64,000 nt of DNA, taken from positions 2,046,001 to 2,110,000 of the forward strand of contig NZ_AP024109.1 of the NCBI RefSeq assembly GCF_016591715.1, in the 5' to 3' direction. Below, in pieces: positions 7,751 to 16,838 of the stretch. Both the position numbers and the translations under genes were made by a program. The notes below the pieces were generated by a model that saw nothing but the letters and a program-made list of their open reading frames with translations, ran no database searches and was not told the origin of the DNA. How positions within the stretch are numbered: the stretch's first letter is position 1; each line of letters opens with the position of its first letter. Source of the DNA: Mesorhizobium sp. J8 (lineage in GTDB: Bacteria; Pseudomonadota; Alphaproteobacteria; Rhizobiales; Rhizobiaceae).

Positions 7751-8836
7751 ATGCTCTTGTCTCTCGCGCAGTCCGCGCTTCCCATCGGCATCAGCGGCAT
7801 CGACAAGCGCTTCGGTGCTGTCTCCATCCTCAGCGATCTCAGCCTCGATGTCGCGGCGGGCGAATTCCTGACGCTGCTCGGGCCGTCCGGCTCCGGGAAG
7901 ACGACGCTGTTGATGATCCTGGCCGGCTTCGTGCGGGCCAATGCCGGCTCCATCAAGGTCGGCGGCGAGGAGATCATCACCATGCCGCCGCACAAGCGAA
8001 ACATCGGCATGGTGTTCCAGAACTATGCGCTGTTCCCGCATATGAACGTCTTCCACAACATCGCCTTTCCGTTGAAGCAGCGGCGCGTGCCGGCGGCTGA
8101 AACCGCAGAACGCGTCGAGCGGGCGCTGGACCTCGTGCAGCTGAAAGGTCTCGGCGAGCGCCGCGTCGACCAGCTCTCCGGCGGCCAGCGCCAGCGCGTG
8201 GCGTTGGCCCGCGCCATCGTCTTCGAGCCGCGCATCGTCCTGATGGACGAGCCGCTGTCGGCGCTCGACAAGAGCCTGCGCGAGCACATGCAGATCGAAT
8301 TACGCAATTTGCACCGAAGGCTCGGCATGACGACGGTTTACGTCACGCACGACCAGCGCGAGGCGATCACCATGTCGGACCGCATCGCCGTCATGAATGC
8401 CGGGCACATCGAGCAGATCGACCAGCCCGAGGCGCTCTATGCCAGGCCGAGGACGAAGTTCGTCGCCGGATTCATCGGCGAGTCCAACTTCGTTCCTGTC
8501 GAGAGCCGCAACGGCAGCGTTTGGTACGAGGACAGGAAGCTTCGCATGACAGCGGCCGCGCCGACCGCCGGCCGGCACCTGATGGTGGTGCGGCCGGAAA
8601 AGTTGCGCCCTATCGCCGGCGAACCCGCAGGCGACGTCAACGTGTTGCCGGCGACAGTCGGCGACGTCATCTACCAGGGCGACAGCTTCCTCTGCTACGC
8701 GAGGCTCAAGGACGGCCGGCAGCTGACGTTGCGTGACTATTGCCGTCCAGACGTCCTGGCGAAACTGCCGTCGCCGGGCGAGCCGATCACGCTCGGCATC
8801 GATGCGCAGGACGTCGTTCTGGTGCCCGATCAATGA
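7751..8836 (+). CDS. ABC transporter ATP-binding protein, PotA-like
   Basis: ATPase of the second importer, about 361 residues. Walker A GPSGSGKTT near residue 44, signature LSGGQRQRVAL near 143, Walker B IVLMDEPLSALDK near 163, then a TOBE-type regulatory domain. Start is ambiguous: the ATG directly abuts AAGGAG with no spacer, while a TTG six bases after that Shine-Dalgarno (7757) has ideal spacing; they differ by two residues. The stop overlaps the next permease start (ATGA). Confidence 0.9.
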   Translation: MLLSLAQSALPIGISGIDKRFGAVSILSDLSLDVAAGEFLTLLGPSGSGKTTLLMILAGFVRANAGSIKVGGEEIITMPPHKRNIGMVFQNYALFPHMNVFHNIAFPLKQRRVPAAETAERVERALDLVQLKGLGERRVDQLSGGQRQRVALARAIVFEPRIVLMDEPLSALDKSLREHMQIELRNLHRRLGMTTVYVTHDQREAITMSDRIAVMNAGHIEQIDQPEALYARPRTKFVAGFIGESNFVPVESRNGSVWYEDRKLRMTAAAPTAGRHLMVVRPEKLRPIAGEPAGDVNVLPATVGDVIYQGDSFLCYARLKDGRQLTLRDYCRPDVLAKLPSPGEPITLGIDAQDVVLVPDQ

Positions 8837-9756
8837 GCGTCGTGTCCGCCAGTCTCGATCATGTCGGCCAGCCCGGTGGGGCGCTGAATGCCGATGCCTT
8901 GCGCGCAGACGCGCGACGGGAAGCGCGCGGCCTGCTCGCGCTTCTGTCGCCCGGGCTCTTCCTGGTCTTCGCCGTCATCATCGTCCCGATCGGCTGGCTG
9001 TTCTGGCTCTCGCTGTTCGACGAGAACGGCCAGCTCAGCGCTTCGAACTATGCGCGCTTCTTCGAGCAGGCCTCCTACATCAAGACCTTCGTCACCACCT
9101 TCAAGGTGGCCTTCACCGTCACCGGCGCCTGCGTGCTCTTCGGCTACCCGCTGGCCTATATGCTGTCGCAGCTGCCGCGCCGCGCAGCCTCCATCTGTCT
9201 GATCTTCGTCATCCTGCCGTTCTGGACCTCGGTGCTGGTGCGCACCTATGCTTGGCTGGTAATCCTGCAGCGCAAAGGGCTGGTGAACACCTGGCTGATG
9301 GATCTCGGCGTCATTTCCCAGCCGCTGCCGCTCGCCAACAATTTCGCCGGCGTGGTCATCGGCATGACCCACATCATGCTGCCCTTCCTGGTGCTGCCGC
9401 TCTACGCCTCGATGAAGACGATCGACGTCGACTGCCTGCGCGCCGGCATGAATCTCGGCGCCAGTCCGGCCGCCACTTTCCGCCAGATCTTCTTCCCGCT
9501 GTCGCTGCCGGGCCTGGCCTCGGGCGTGGTCATCGTCTTCGTTCTCTGCCTCGGCTTCTTCGTCACTCCGGCGCTGATGGGCGGCGGCAAGGTCATCATG
9601 TGGGCGATGCGCATGGAGCAGACCACCAGCCTCTATTCCAACTGGGGCGCGGGGGCGGCGCTCGGCGTCGTGCTGCTCGCCGTCACGCTGGCGCTGCTCG
9701 GCCTGTTCCACCGGCTGCTCGGTGCCCGCGCCACCGGTGTGTGGAGTGAACGATGA
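8833..9756 (+). CDS. ABC transporter permease, PotB type
   Basis: 307 residues with about six membrane segments and an N-terminal cytoplasmic stretch of about 35 residues. EAA-like loop near CLRAGMNLGASPAATFRQIF. The chosen ATG forms an ATGA overlap with the ATPase stop; the frame is open upstream but lies inside the ATPase gene. Overlaps the next permease by four bases, again ATGA, so ATPase and both permeases are translationally coupled. Confidence 0.9.
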   Translation: MSVVSASLDHVGQPGGALNADALRADARREARGLLALLSPGLFLVFAVIIVPIGWLFWLSLFDENGQLSASNYARFFEQASYIKTFVTTFKVAFTVTGACVLFGYPLAYMLSQLPRRAASICLIFVILPFWTSVLVRTYAWLVILQRKGLVNTWLMDLGVISQPLPLANNFAGVVIGMTHIMLPFLVLPLYASMKTIDVDCLRAGMNLGASPAATFRQIFFPLSLPGLASGVVIVFVLCLGFFVTPALMGGGKVIMWAMRMEQTTSLYSNWGAGAALGVVLLAVTLALLGLFHRLLGARATGVWSER

Positions 9757-10553
9757 GCATGGAAAACGCCTTGCCCATCTCGCATCGGCAACGCCTCTGG
9801 CTCTATGCGCTCGGCGGCCTCGTCATGCTGTTCCTGATCGCCCCGTCGGTGATCATCGTCATCATGTCCTTCTCCGGCTCATCGCTCTTGCAGTTCCCGC
9901 CGCAGGAATGGTCGCTGCGCTGGTATGAAAGCTATTTCGGCTCGCTCGAATGGCGCGACGCCACCGTCGTCTCGATCAAGGTGGCGGTGATGACGGCGAT
10001 CGTCGCAACGCTGCTCGGCACTGCGGCGGCCTACGCCATCAACGCCCGAACGCTCAGGCTAACCGGCTTGATCAACGCGCTGCTTACGGCGTCGTTGATC
10101 ATCCCGGTCATCCTGATCGGCATCGGCACGTTCTTCCTCTATGCCCGCGTCGGCCTCAACAACACGCTGACCGGCCTCGTCATCGCGCATACCGTGCAGG
10201 CATTGCCACTGGTCGTGCTGACCGTGCTTTCGGGACTACGCTCCTATGACATGAATCAGGAGATGGTGGCGCGCAGCCTGGGCGCCGGCCGCTTCTCCGC
10301 CTTCGTTCAGGTGACGATGCCGCAAATAAGATTCTCCATCGTCTCTGGCGCGCTGTTTGCCTTCATCACCTCCTTCGACGAGGTGGTGGTGTCGCTGTTC
10401 ATCTCGGGCGGCGAAACCACGACGCTGACGCGGCGCATGTTCAACGCGCTGCGTGACCAGATCGATCCGACGATCGCCGCCATTTCGACTTGCCTGATCG
10501 TGCTATCGATCGTCTTGTTGTCCGCCGCCCAGCTTTTCGGCCGCGGGCGTTGA
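9753..10553 (+). CDS. ABC transporter permease, PotC type
   Basis: 266 residues, last component of the second importer. Membrane segments, an EAA-type loop (MVARSLGAGRFSAFVQVTMP) and the FDEVVVSLFISGGETTTL segment characteristic of PotC-like proteins. Gamma-glutamyltransferase starts 22 bp downstream, so the operon probably continues into metabolism of the imported compound. Confidence 0.9.
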   Translation: MSMENALPISHRQRLWLYALGGLVMLFLIAPSVIIVIMSFSGSSLLQFPPQEWSLRWYESYFGSLEWRDATVVSIKVAVMTAIVATLLGTAAAYAINARTLRLTGLINALLTASLIIPVILIGIGTFFLYARVGLNNTLTGLVIAHTVQALPLVVLTVLSGLRSYDMNQEMVARSLGAGRFSAFVQVTMPQIRFSIVSGALFAFITSFDEVVVSLFISGGETTTLTRRMFNALRDQIDPTIAAISTCLIVLSIVLLSAAQLFGRGR

Positions 10554-10575
10554 ATTCAGGGATACCAAAACCAGC

Positions 10576-12162
10576 ATGCGTGACTTCCAGTTTCCAGGCC
10601 GCTCGCCGGTCCGCGCCACCGAGGCCATGGCCGCGACCTCGCATCCTTTGTCGACGCTTGCCGCGATCGACATGTTGCGCTCCGGCGGCAATGCCATGGA
10701 CGCTGCGGTCTGCGCGGCTGCGGTGCAGGCCGTGGTCGAACCGCAATCGACCGGCATCGGCGGCGACTGCTTTGTGCTCTATTGTCCGAAAGGGCAGGGC
10801 GAGGTGATTGCCTTCAACGGCTCGGGCCGCGCGCCTGGGGCGGCGACGGTCGACTGGTATCTGGACAAGGGCTTCAATGAACTCCCGAAGCAAGGCCCGC
10901 ACGCGGTCACCATCCCCGGCGCCGTCGACGCCTGGTGCCGGTTGTTGGAGGATCACGGTCGCAAGGGCCTGGCTGATGCGCTCGCGCCGGCCATCCGATA
11001 CGCGGAAGAAGGCTATGTCGTGCACGACCGCGTCGCCTTCGACTGGCAGGACCCCGAGACCGACCTGTCGGCGGACGAGGTGGCAACGCGCATCTTCCTG
11101 CCGGGCGGCAAGCCGCCGAAAGCTGGCGATGTCCACCGCCAGCCGGAGCTGGCGGAGACCTTGCGCATCATCGCGAAAAAAGGTCGCGCCGGTTTCTACG
11201 AAGGCGCGGTCGCGGAGGACCTCGTCGGTCGGCTCCGCGCGCTTGGCGGCCTGCATACGCTCGATGATTTCGCCGCCACGAAGGGCGATTACCGGACCCC
11301 GGTCAGCACCTCCTATCGCAGCTACGGCATCCACCAGATGCCGCCCAACAACCAGGGCCTGACCGCGCTTCTGATGCTGAACCTGCTTTCGGGCTTCGAC
11401 CTCGGTACGCTCGATCCCGAGGGCGCTGCGCGCCTGCACCTTGAGATCGAAGCCGGCCGGCTCGCCTATCAGGATCGCGATGCGTTCTTCGCCGACCAGG
11501 ATCATGTCGACGTGCCGGTCAAGGCGCTGCTCTCCGCCGCCTATGCCGACAGCTTGCGCGCCGCTATCGACCCCGAGCGCGCCATGACCCATCTGCCGCG
11601 TCTCGATCTTCCGGGCAGCGACACCGTCTATATCAGCGTGGTGGACCGCGACCGCAACGCGGTGAGCTTCATCAACTCGACCTATTATTCCTTCGGCAGC
11701 GGCGTCGTCGGCCCGAAGACCGGCGTGGTGCTGCAGAACCGTGGCTCCAGCTTCCGCCTCGATCCCAAGCACCCGAATGCGATCGCGCCCGGCAAGCGGC
11801 CGATGCACACGATCATGCCGGGCATGATGACGAAGGATGGCCGCGCGATGATGCCCTTCGGCGTGATGGGCGGCGGCTACCAGCCCTTCGGCCACGTGCA
11901 TCTTTTGACCAACATGATCGACTTCGGCATGGACCCGCAACAGGCGATCGATGCAGCCCGCGTCTTCTATAACCACGACGTCGTCGAGGCCGAGCGAAGC
12001 GTGCATCCCGACGCCGTCGAAGGCCTGTGCCGGCGTGGTCATCGCGTCGTTGAGCCTGACCATCCGCTGGGCGGCGGGCAGGCGGTGCTGATCGATTGGG
12101 AAAAGGGCACGCTGACCGGCGCGTCCGATCCCCGCAAGGACGGCCTGGCGCTCGGCTATTGA
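10576..12162 (+). CDS. ggt: Gamma-glutamyltransferase (Ntn hydrolase)
   Basis: 528 residues, full family length for an enzyme that self-cleaves into large and small subunits. The catalytic and processing threonine is Thr350 in SDTVYISVVD, matching the family's T-x-Y-(x)-S-V-V-D site; the GGGYQPFGHVH region forms the C-terminal active-site wall. It hydrolyses or transfers gamma-glutamyl groups of glutathione and gamma-glutamyl amines. No signal peptide is visible: the protein begins MRDFQFPGRSPVRATEAMAA, unlike periplasmic E. coli Ggt, so a cytoplasmic location is inferred. Placed directly behind an amine-type importer. Confidence 0.92.
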   Translation: MRDFQFPGRSPVRATEAMAATSHPLSTLAAIDMLRSGGNAMDAAVCAAAVQAVVEPQSTGIGGDCFVLYCPKGQGEVIAFNGSGRAPGAATVDWYLDKGFNELPKQGPHAVTIPGAVDAWCRLLEDHGRKGLADALAPAIRYAEEGYVVHDRVAFDWQDPETDLSADEVATRIFLPGGKPPKAGDVHRQPELAETLRIIAKKGRAGFYEGAVAEDLVGRLRALGGLHTLDDFAATKGDYRTPVSTSYRSYGIHQMPPNNQGLTALLMLNLLSGFDLGTLDPEGAARLHLEIEAGRLAYQDRDAFFADQDHVDVPVKALLSAAYADSLRAAIDPERAMTHLPRLDLPGSDTVYISVVDRDRNAVSFINSTYYSFGSGVVGPKTGVVLQNRGSSFRLDPKHPNAIAPGKRPMHTIMPGMMTKDGRAMMPFGVMGGGYQPFGHVHLLTNMIDFGMDPQQAIDAARVFYNHDVVEAERSVHPDAVEGLCRRGHRVVEPDHPLGGGQAVLIDWEKGTLTGASDPRKDGLALGY

Positions 12163-12207
12163 GCAGCGCTGGACATCGGCCGATCGTTCGAAAGATAGTT
12201 TGGAACC

Positions 12208-13737
12208 ATGACAAACAGCGAAAACGCCACAGGTCTCGCCCATCGTCTTGCCCCCGGCGCCGACGACGCGCCGGCCATCGCCGCGCCCGAACGGGCGGCC
12301 CTCTCGCATGGCGGCTTGCGCCGCCTGATCCGCGATACCGTGGCGCGGCTCAACGCGCTTGGCATCGGCCGGGGCGATCGCGTCGCCATCGTGCTGCCGA
12401 ACGGTCCGGAAATGGCCACGGCCTTCATCGCGGTGGCGGCGGCCGCGTCCACCGCGCCGCTCAATCCGGCGTACCGGTCCGACGAGCTCGATTTCTATCT
12501 GAGCGATATCGGCGTCAAGGCGATCCTCGTCCGCAACGACGAGGCAGGTCCCTCGGTCGTAATCGCTGAGCGCCTCGGCATTCCGGTGCTACGGCTGGTG
12601 GTGCCGGAAGGCGCGCCCTCCGGTGTCTTCGCGATCGAGGGCGATCCCGTCGGACTACCAGTCGCATCAGGTCTGGCCGCCGATGGCGATGTCGCGCTTC
12701 TCCTCCACACCTCCGGCACCACGTCGCGTCCAAAACTCGTGCCGCTCAGTCACGCCAATCTCGCCGCTTCGGCCGCGCATATCGGCGCGACGCTCGGCCT
12801 GACGCCGGCCGACCGCTGCCTCAACATCATGCCGCTCTTCCATATCCACGGCCTGATCGCGGCGGTGCTGTCCTCGCTCGGCGCCGGCGGCAGCGTCTTC
12901 TGCACGCCGGGCTTCAACGCGCTGCGTTTCTTCCCGTGGCTGTCCGAAGCGAAGCCCAGCTGGTACACCGCCGTGCCCACCATGCATCAGGCGATCCTGC
13001 CGCGCGCCGCCCGCAATCCCGAGCAGCTCGCCGAGGCGAAGCTGCGCTTCATCCGCTCTTCCTCGGCGTCATTGCCGGCGCAGGTCATGGCCGAGTTGGA
13101 GAAGACCTTCGGCTGCCCGGTCATCGAGGCCTATGGCATGACCGAGGCGGCGCATCAGATGGCGTCCAATCGCCTGCCGCCCGGACTGCGCAAGCCCGGC
13201 AGCGTCGGCGCGTCGGCCGGCCCGGAAGTCGCCGTCATGGCGCCGGACGGGCGGCTGCTCAAAGCTGGCGAGATCGGCGAGATCGTCATTCGCGGCCCCA
13301 ACGTCACCGCGGGCTACGAGAAGAACCCGGAAGCCAATGCCAGCGCCTTCGCGCATGGCTGGTTCCACACCGGCGACCAGGGCGTGCTCGACGAGGACAA
13401 CTACCTGCGCGTCACCGGCCGGCTGAAGGAGATCATCAATCGCGGCGGTGAAAAGATCTCGCCGCTCGAGGTCGATGACGTGCTTATGGACCATCCGGCG
13501 GTGGCCCAGGTCGTCACCTTCGCCATGCCGCATGACAAGCTCGGCGAAGAGGTAGCGTCGGCCGTCGTGCTGCGCGAGGGCCAGAGCGCCACCGAGGCCG
13601 ACATCCGTGGCTTTGCCGCGACCCGGCTCGCCGATTTCAAGGTGCCGCGCAAGGTGGTCATCCTCGACGAGATACCAAAGGGGGCGACGGGCAAGCTGCA
13701 GCGCATCGGACTCGCGGCCAAGCTAGGTCTCGGCTGA
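12208..13737 (+). CDS. AMP-dependent acyl-CoA synthetase, oxalyl-CoA synthetase (Pcs60/FAT2)-like
   Basis: 509 residues of the ANL superfamily. ATP-binding motif HTSGTTSRPKLVPLSH (about residues 168-183), then LNIMPLFHIHGLIAAVLSSL and WYTAVPTMHQAIL, both characteristic of the Pcs60/oxalate-CoA ligase branch; adenylation motif EAYGMTEAAHQM, hinge GRLKEIINRGGEKISPLEVD, and the C-terminal catalytic lysine in PKGATGKLQR. It would activate a carboxylate (oxalate is the best guess) to its CoA thioester. The stop overlaps the next gene's start. Confidence 0.82.
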   Translation: MTNSENATGLAHRLAPGADDAPAIAAPERAALSHGGLRRLIRDTVARLNALGIGRGDRVAIVLPNGPEMATAFIAVAAAASTAPLNPAYRSDELDFYLSDIGVKAILVRNDEAGPSVVIAERLGIPVLRLVVPEGAPSGVFAIEGDPVGLPVASGLAADGDVALLLHTSGTTSRPKLVPLSHANLAASAAHIGATLGLTPADRCLNIMPLFHIHGLIAAVLSSLGAGGSVFCTPGFNALRFFPWLSEAKPSWYTAVPTMHQAILPRAARNPEQLAEAKLRFIRSSSASLPAQVMAELEKTFGCPVIEAYGMTEAAHQMASNRLPPGLRKPGSVGASAGPEVAVMAPDGRLLKAGEIGEIVIRGPNVTAGYEKNPEANASAFAHGWFHTGDQGVLDEDNYLRVTGRLKEIINRGGEKISPLEVDDVLMDHPAVAQVVTFAMPHDKLGEEVASAVVLREGQSATEADIRGFAATRLADFKVPRKVVILDEIPKGATGKLQRIGLAAKLGLG

Positions 13738-14714
13738 TGCGCATCACTGTGTTTGGCGCCGGCGCGATCGGCGGCTACCTTGCCGCCAAGCTGGCGATCG
13801 CGGGCAATGTCGATCTCTCGATCGTGGCGCGCGGCGCGCATCTGGAGGCGATCAAGGCCGACGGGCTGCGCCTGATCGAGGACGGCAAGGAAACGGTGGC
13901 GCAGGTGAGGGCTGCCTCCCGCGCGGAGGACCTTGGCGCGCAGGATTATGTGGTGCTGGCGCTCAAGGCGCATTCGCTGGCGCCGGCGCTTGACCAGATA
14001 GCACCGCTGCTCGGCGAGGGGACGGCCGTCGTCACCATGCAGAACGGCGTTCCCTGGTGGTATTTCCACAAGGCCGGCGGCGCGCTCGAGGGCACGCGGC
14101 TCGACGCGGTCGATCCAGGCGGCGCGATCTGGCAGCGCATCGGGCCCGAGCGCGTCATCGGCTCCGTCGTCTATCCGGCCGTCGAGGTCGATGCTCCAGG
14201 CCTGATCCGCCATGTCGAGGGCACGCGCTTTTCGCTGGGCGAGCCTTCGGGCGAAAAGAGCGAGCGAGTGACCGCGCTGGCGCGCGAAATGGTCAAGGCC
14301 GGGCTGCAGGCGCCGGTGCGCGAGGACATCCGCTCGGAGATCTGGGTGAAGCTCTGGGGCAACCTCTCCTTCAACCCGATCTCGGCGCTGACAGGCGCCA
14401 CGCTTGCGGCAATCGTCGCCGACGAGGACACGCGCGCGGCCGCCCGCGCCATGATGCTGGAGGCGCAGGCGATCGGGGAGAAGCTCGGCGTGCGCTTCCT
14501 CATTCCCGTCGACCGGCGCATCAAGGGCGCCGGCGATGTCGGCGAGCACAAGACCTCAATGCTGCAGGATCTCGAGCGCGGCCGCCCGATGGAGATCGAC
14601 GCGCTGGTCACGGCCGTGCAGGAACTCGGCCGGCTGACCGGCCAGCCGACGCCGACCATCGACACGGTGCTGGCGCTGGTGCGGCGCCTGGCAATCGAGC
14701 GCGGGTGTTATTGA
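13737..14714 (+). CDS. 2-dehydropantoate 2-reductase family protein (PanE/ApbA)
   Basis: 325 residues. The N-terminal Rossmann motif GAGAIGGYLAAKLA (about 5-18) binds NADPH and the C-terminal ApbA_C domain is helical; the catalytic lysine and the KLWGNLSFNPISALTG substrate segment are present. PanE reduces ketopantoate for coenzyme A synthesis, but this family is highly duplicated and many members act on other 2-keto acids. The one-base overlap with the acyl-CoA ligase suggests a shared pathway rather than a housekeeping pantothenate role. Confidence 0.8.
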   Translation: MRITVFGAGAIGGYLAAKLAIAGNVDLSIVARGAHLEAIKADGLRLIEDGKETVAQVRAASRAEDLGAQDYVVLALKAHSLAPALDQIAPLLGEGTAVVTMQNGVPWWYFHKAGGALEGTRLDAVDPGGAIWQRIGPERVIGSVVYPAVEVDAPGLIRHVEGTRFSLGEPSGEKSERVTALAREMVKAGLQAPVREDIRSEIWVKLWGNLSFNPISALTGATLAAIVADEDTRAAARAMMLEAQAIGEKLGVRFLIPVDRRIKGAGDVGEHKTSMLQDLERGRPMEIDALVTAVQELGRLTGQPTPTIDTVLALVRRLAIERGCY

Positions 14715-14756
14715 CTTCATAGACGTAAAGATCGTCCCCTCTTGACTCTTGCCAAT

Positions 14757-14771
14757 GTTCCTGTTTTGTTC
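14757..14771. promoter_or_regulatory. Candidate LexA (SOS) box GTTC-N7-GTTC
   Basis: GTTC (14757-14760), seven bases, GTTC (14768-14771): the exact alphaproteobacterial LexA recognition pattern. It lies 45 bases before the 2'-5' RNA ligase gene, downstream of a TTGACT hexamer at 14742. Confidence 0.55.
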
Positions 14772-14815
14772 TCGTTAAAGGCTTAACAGGAGCGTTCTCA
14801 GCCGAACGAGTACGG

Positions 14816-15427
14816 ATGTCTCGGCAGCAAGAGTTTGATTTCGGCATCCCGATTCCCCCACTGCAGCCGAAGCGGCCGGACCGGGTGTTCTTTGCGGTGT
14901 TTTTGCAGGCAAAGGATCGTGCCGCGTTTTGGTCGTTGCAGAGACATCTATGTGATCTCAATGGGATAACCGGGACGCTGCTGCTGAAAGAGCGATTTCA
15001 CGTCAGTCAACAGCATGTGGGTGACTACAAAAGGCTTAGATCGAAAATCGAATTCGCGGCCAAGCGAGCCGGCCAAATGGTTGAAATGCCGGCGTTTGAA
15101 GTCACGTTTAGCCATGCCGTAAGTTTTCCCGGGCGCGCGGCGGCAAAAGGCAGGCCGCCATCGCGTCCGTTCGTGCTTTTGGCAGACGATGGGCCGGTCT
15201 GCGAACTCAGCCGGTTGATTGGCGTTGCGATGAAGGCAAATGGTCTCAAACCGGCGGATCATTTCGTTCCGCACATGACGCTTGCCTATGACGAGAAATT
15301 CGTCCCCAGGCAGCCGATCGACCCAATCGGCTTTGTAGCAAGGGAGTTTGTCCTCATTCACAGTCTGCGCGGCCTGACAATCTACAAGGATCTGAGCCGC
15401 TGGCCGCTGATGGCCGCGCCATCCTGA
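14816..15427 (+). CDS. 2'-5' RNA ligase / 2H phosphoesterase family protein
   Basis: 203 residues. The two 2H-superfamily active-site motifs are visible: HVS in ERFHVSQQH near residue 63 and HMT in VPHMTLAYD near 156. Members ligate or hydrolyse 2'-5' RNA bonds or cyclic phosphodiesters such as ADP-ribose cyclic phosphate; the physiological substrate is unknown in bacteria. The coding sequence is less GC-biased than its neighbours, suggesting a transferred gene. A LexA-type box upstream implies damage induction. The preceding gene ends about 100 bp away. Confidence 0.78.
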   Translation: MSRQQEFDFGIPIPPLQPKRPDRVFFAVFLQAKDRAAFWSLQRHLCDLNGITGTLLLKERFHVSQQHVGDYKRLRSKIEFAAKRAGQMVEMPAFEVTFSHAVSFPGRAAAKGRPPSRPFVLLADDGPVCELSRLIGVAMKANGLKPADHFVPHMTLAYDEKFVPRQPIDPIGFVAREFVLIHSLRGLTIYKDLSRWPLMAAPS

Positions 15428-15514
15428 CACGAATTGTCACCTGCGGAGCGCCGCACCGCTGGCAGGCGAACGATCAGTCCCTACTTGATGTCTTGTCCAA
15501 ATTGGGAGGAAATC

Positions 15515-15868
15515 ATGAACACTGCGGAAATTGCCAAGGATTTCACCGAGCTCCTCAAGAAGGGCGACAGCCACGGTGCCGCCGCGAAATACAATGCCGA
15601 CGACATCGTCAGCTACGAAGCCATGGAAGGCCCGATGGCCGTGTGCAACGGCAAGGAAGCCGTCAAGCAGAAGGGCGAGTGGTGGGAGGCCAACCATGAG
15701 GTTCATGGCGGTTCGGTCGAGGGGCCCTACGTCAATGGCGACCAGTTCGCCTTGCGCTTCAGCTTCGACGTGACGCCCAAATCCACCGGCGAGCGCGTCA
15801 AGATGGACGAGGTCGGCCTCTACACGGTCAAGAACGGCAAGATCACCGAAGAGCGGTTCTACTATTGA
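15515..15868 (+). CDS. NTF2/SnoaL-like protein
   Basis: 117 residues, start fixed by GGGAGGA four bases before the ATG. The fold is suggested by the length and by the pattern NTAEIAKDFTELLKKGDSH, VEGPYVNGDQFALRFSFDVT and the closing YTVKNGKITEERFYY typical of SnoaL-like barrels. These are either small enzymes (isomerases, cyclases) or stress-related ligand-binding proteins. No catalytic assignment is possible. Monocistronic, facing the AHSA1 gene. Confidence 0.75.
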   Translation: MNTAEIAKDFTELLKKGDSHGAAAKYNADDIVSYEAMEGPMAVCNGKEAVKQKGEWWEANHEVHGGSVEGPYVNGDQFALRFSFDVTPKSTGERVKMDEVGLYTVKNGKITEERFYY

Positions 15869-15960
15869 GCCTTACTGGGCTCTGGAATGTCCTTCGCACC
15901 ACGATTTAAAAAATCAGGCATGGCGGCCTCGGATGATGCCCTGGCCGCCATGCCAGCTTC

Positions 15961-16440
15961 TCAAATCGTCTTCACATAGGCCGCCAACTGGTCGGCCACC
16001 GTGCCCCAGCCGTCGAAGAAACCCATCTCCTCGTGGCTGTCGCGCGTTGCCTCGTCGCGGTGGATGGCGGTGGCGGTGTAGCGCGTGCCCTTGCCCTCGG
16101 GTGTCAGCGCGATGACCGCGGTGATGAAGGGCTCGCCGGATGGCCGGTAGCCCGGCAGCAGCGCGTCGGTCCATACCAGCCGCTCGTTCGGCACGATCTC
16201 CAGGTAGCAGCAGTGACGGTCACTGACCTCCTTGCCATCGGGCGATTGCATGCGCGTGCGGAACAGGCCTCCGGGCCTGAGGTCGATCTCGCAATCGGTG
16301 ATGACCCACGGCTTCGGCGTGAACCACTGCTTGACATGCTCCGGCCGCGTCCAGGCGCGCCACAGCAACTCGCGCGGCGCGTCGAGGAAGCGCTCCAGCG
16401 TCAGGTCCAGTTTCGGGTTCGGCTTGAACGGATAGCTCAC
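15961..16440 (-). CDS. SRPBCC/AHSA1-family protein
   Basis: 159 residues of the START-like hydrophobic-cavity fold. AHSA1 hallmarks: [20 protein letters not shown] at the N-terminus, [11 protein letters not shown], and [17 protein letters not shown] at the end. Ligand unknown. It overlaps the upstream ArsR-type regulator by four bases and so is translated from the same message; this ArsR-AHSA1 pairing recurs in proteobacteria. Confidence 0.87.
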   Translation of the reverse strand: MSYPFKPNPKLDLTLERFLDAPRELLWRAWTRPEHVKQWFTPKPWVITDCEIDLRPGGLFRTRMQSPDGKEVSDRHCCYLEIVPNERLVWTDALLPGYRPSGEPFITAVIALTPEGKGTRYTATAIHRDEATRDSHEEMGFFDGWGTVADQLAAYVKTI

Positions 16441-16790
16441 GTTTCACTCTCCTTGAGGCTCATCACATAGGCGTCGAACTGGTCGAGGCGGCGCTCCCAC
16501 AGCGCGCGCTGTTCGGCGAGCCAGTTTTCGGCAAGCTTCAGCGGCTCGGGCGAAAGGCTGTAGGTCCTGACGCGTCCGGCCTTTTGCGACTGCACCAGCC
16601 CGCAACCTTCCAGCACCTTCAAGTGCTCGACGAAGGAGGGCAGCGCCATGCCGAAGGGCTCGGCCAGCTCGCTGACCGAGGCAGGGCTTCTGTTCAGCCG
16701 CTCCACCACGCGCCGGCGTGTCGGATCGGCCAGCGCGCGAAAGATGCTGTCGACGGGCGGCGGGTTCTGGCTTGTTGTCTGCAGGCTCAT
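16437..16790 (-). CDS. ArsR/SmtB-family transcriptional regulator
   Basis: 117 residues, start at the ATG five bases after GGAAGGAA. Winged helix with [21 protein letters not shown], recognition region [29 protein letters not shown] and the wing [11 protein letters not shown]. The cysteines of metal-sensing ArsR types are missing from the recognition helix, so it belongs to the non-metal group seen paired with AHSA1 proteins. A strong inverted repeat 49 bases upstream is its likely own operator. Confidence 0.88.
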   Translation of the reverse strand: MSLQTTSQNPPPVDSIFRALADPTRRRVVERLNRSPASVSELAEPFGMALPSFVEHLKVLEGCGLVQSQKAGRVRTYSLSPEPLKLAENWLAEQRALWERRLDQFDAYVMSLKESET

Positions 16791-16838
16791 AGCTGTTCCT
16801 TCCGCGACCGTCCGGCGGTCGGGCAATCTTTATGGAGA

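Noticed and set aside
10441..12309. 622-codon open frame on the minus strand
   Set aside because: Antisense to ggt, with no recognisable domain.
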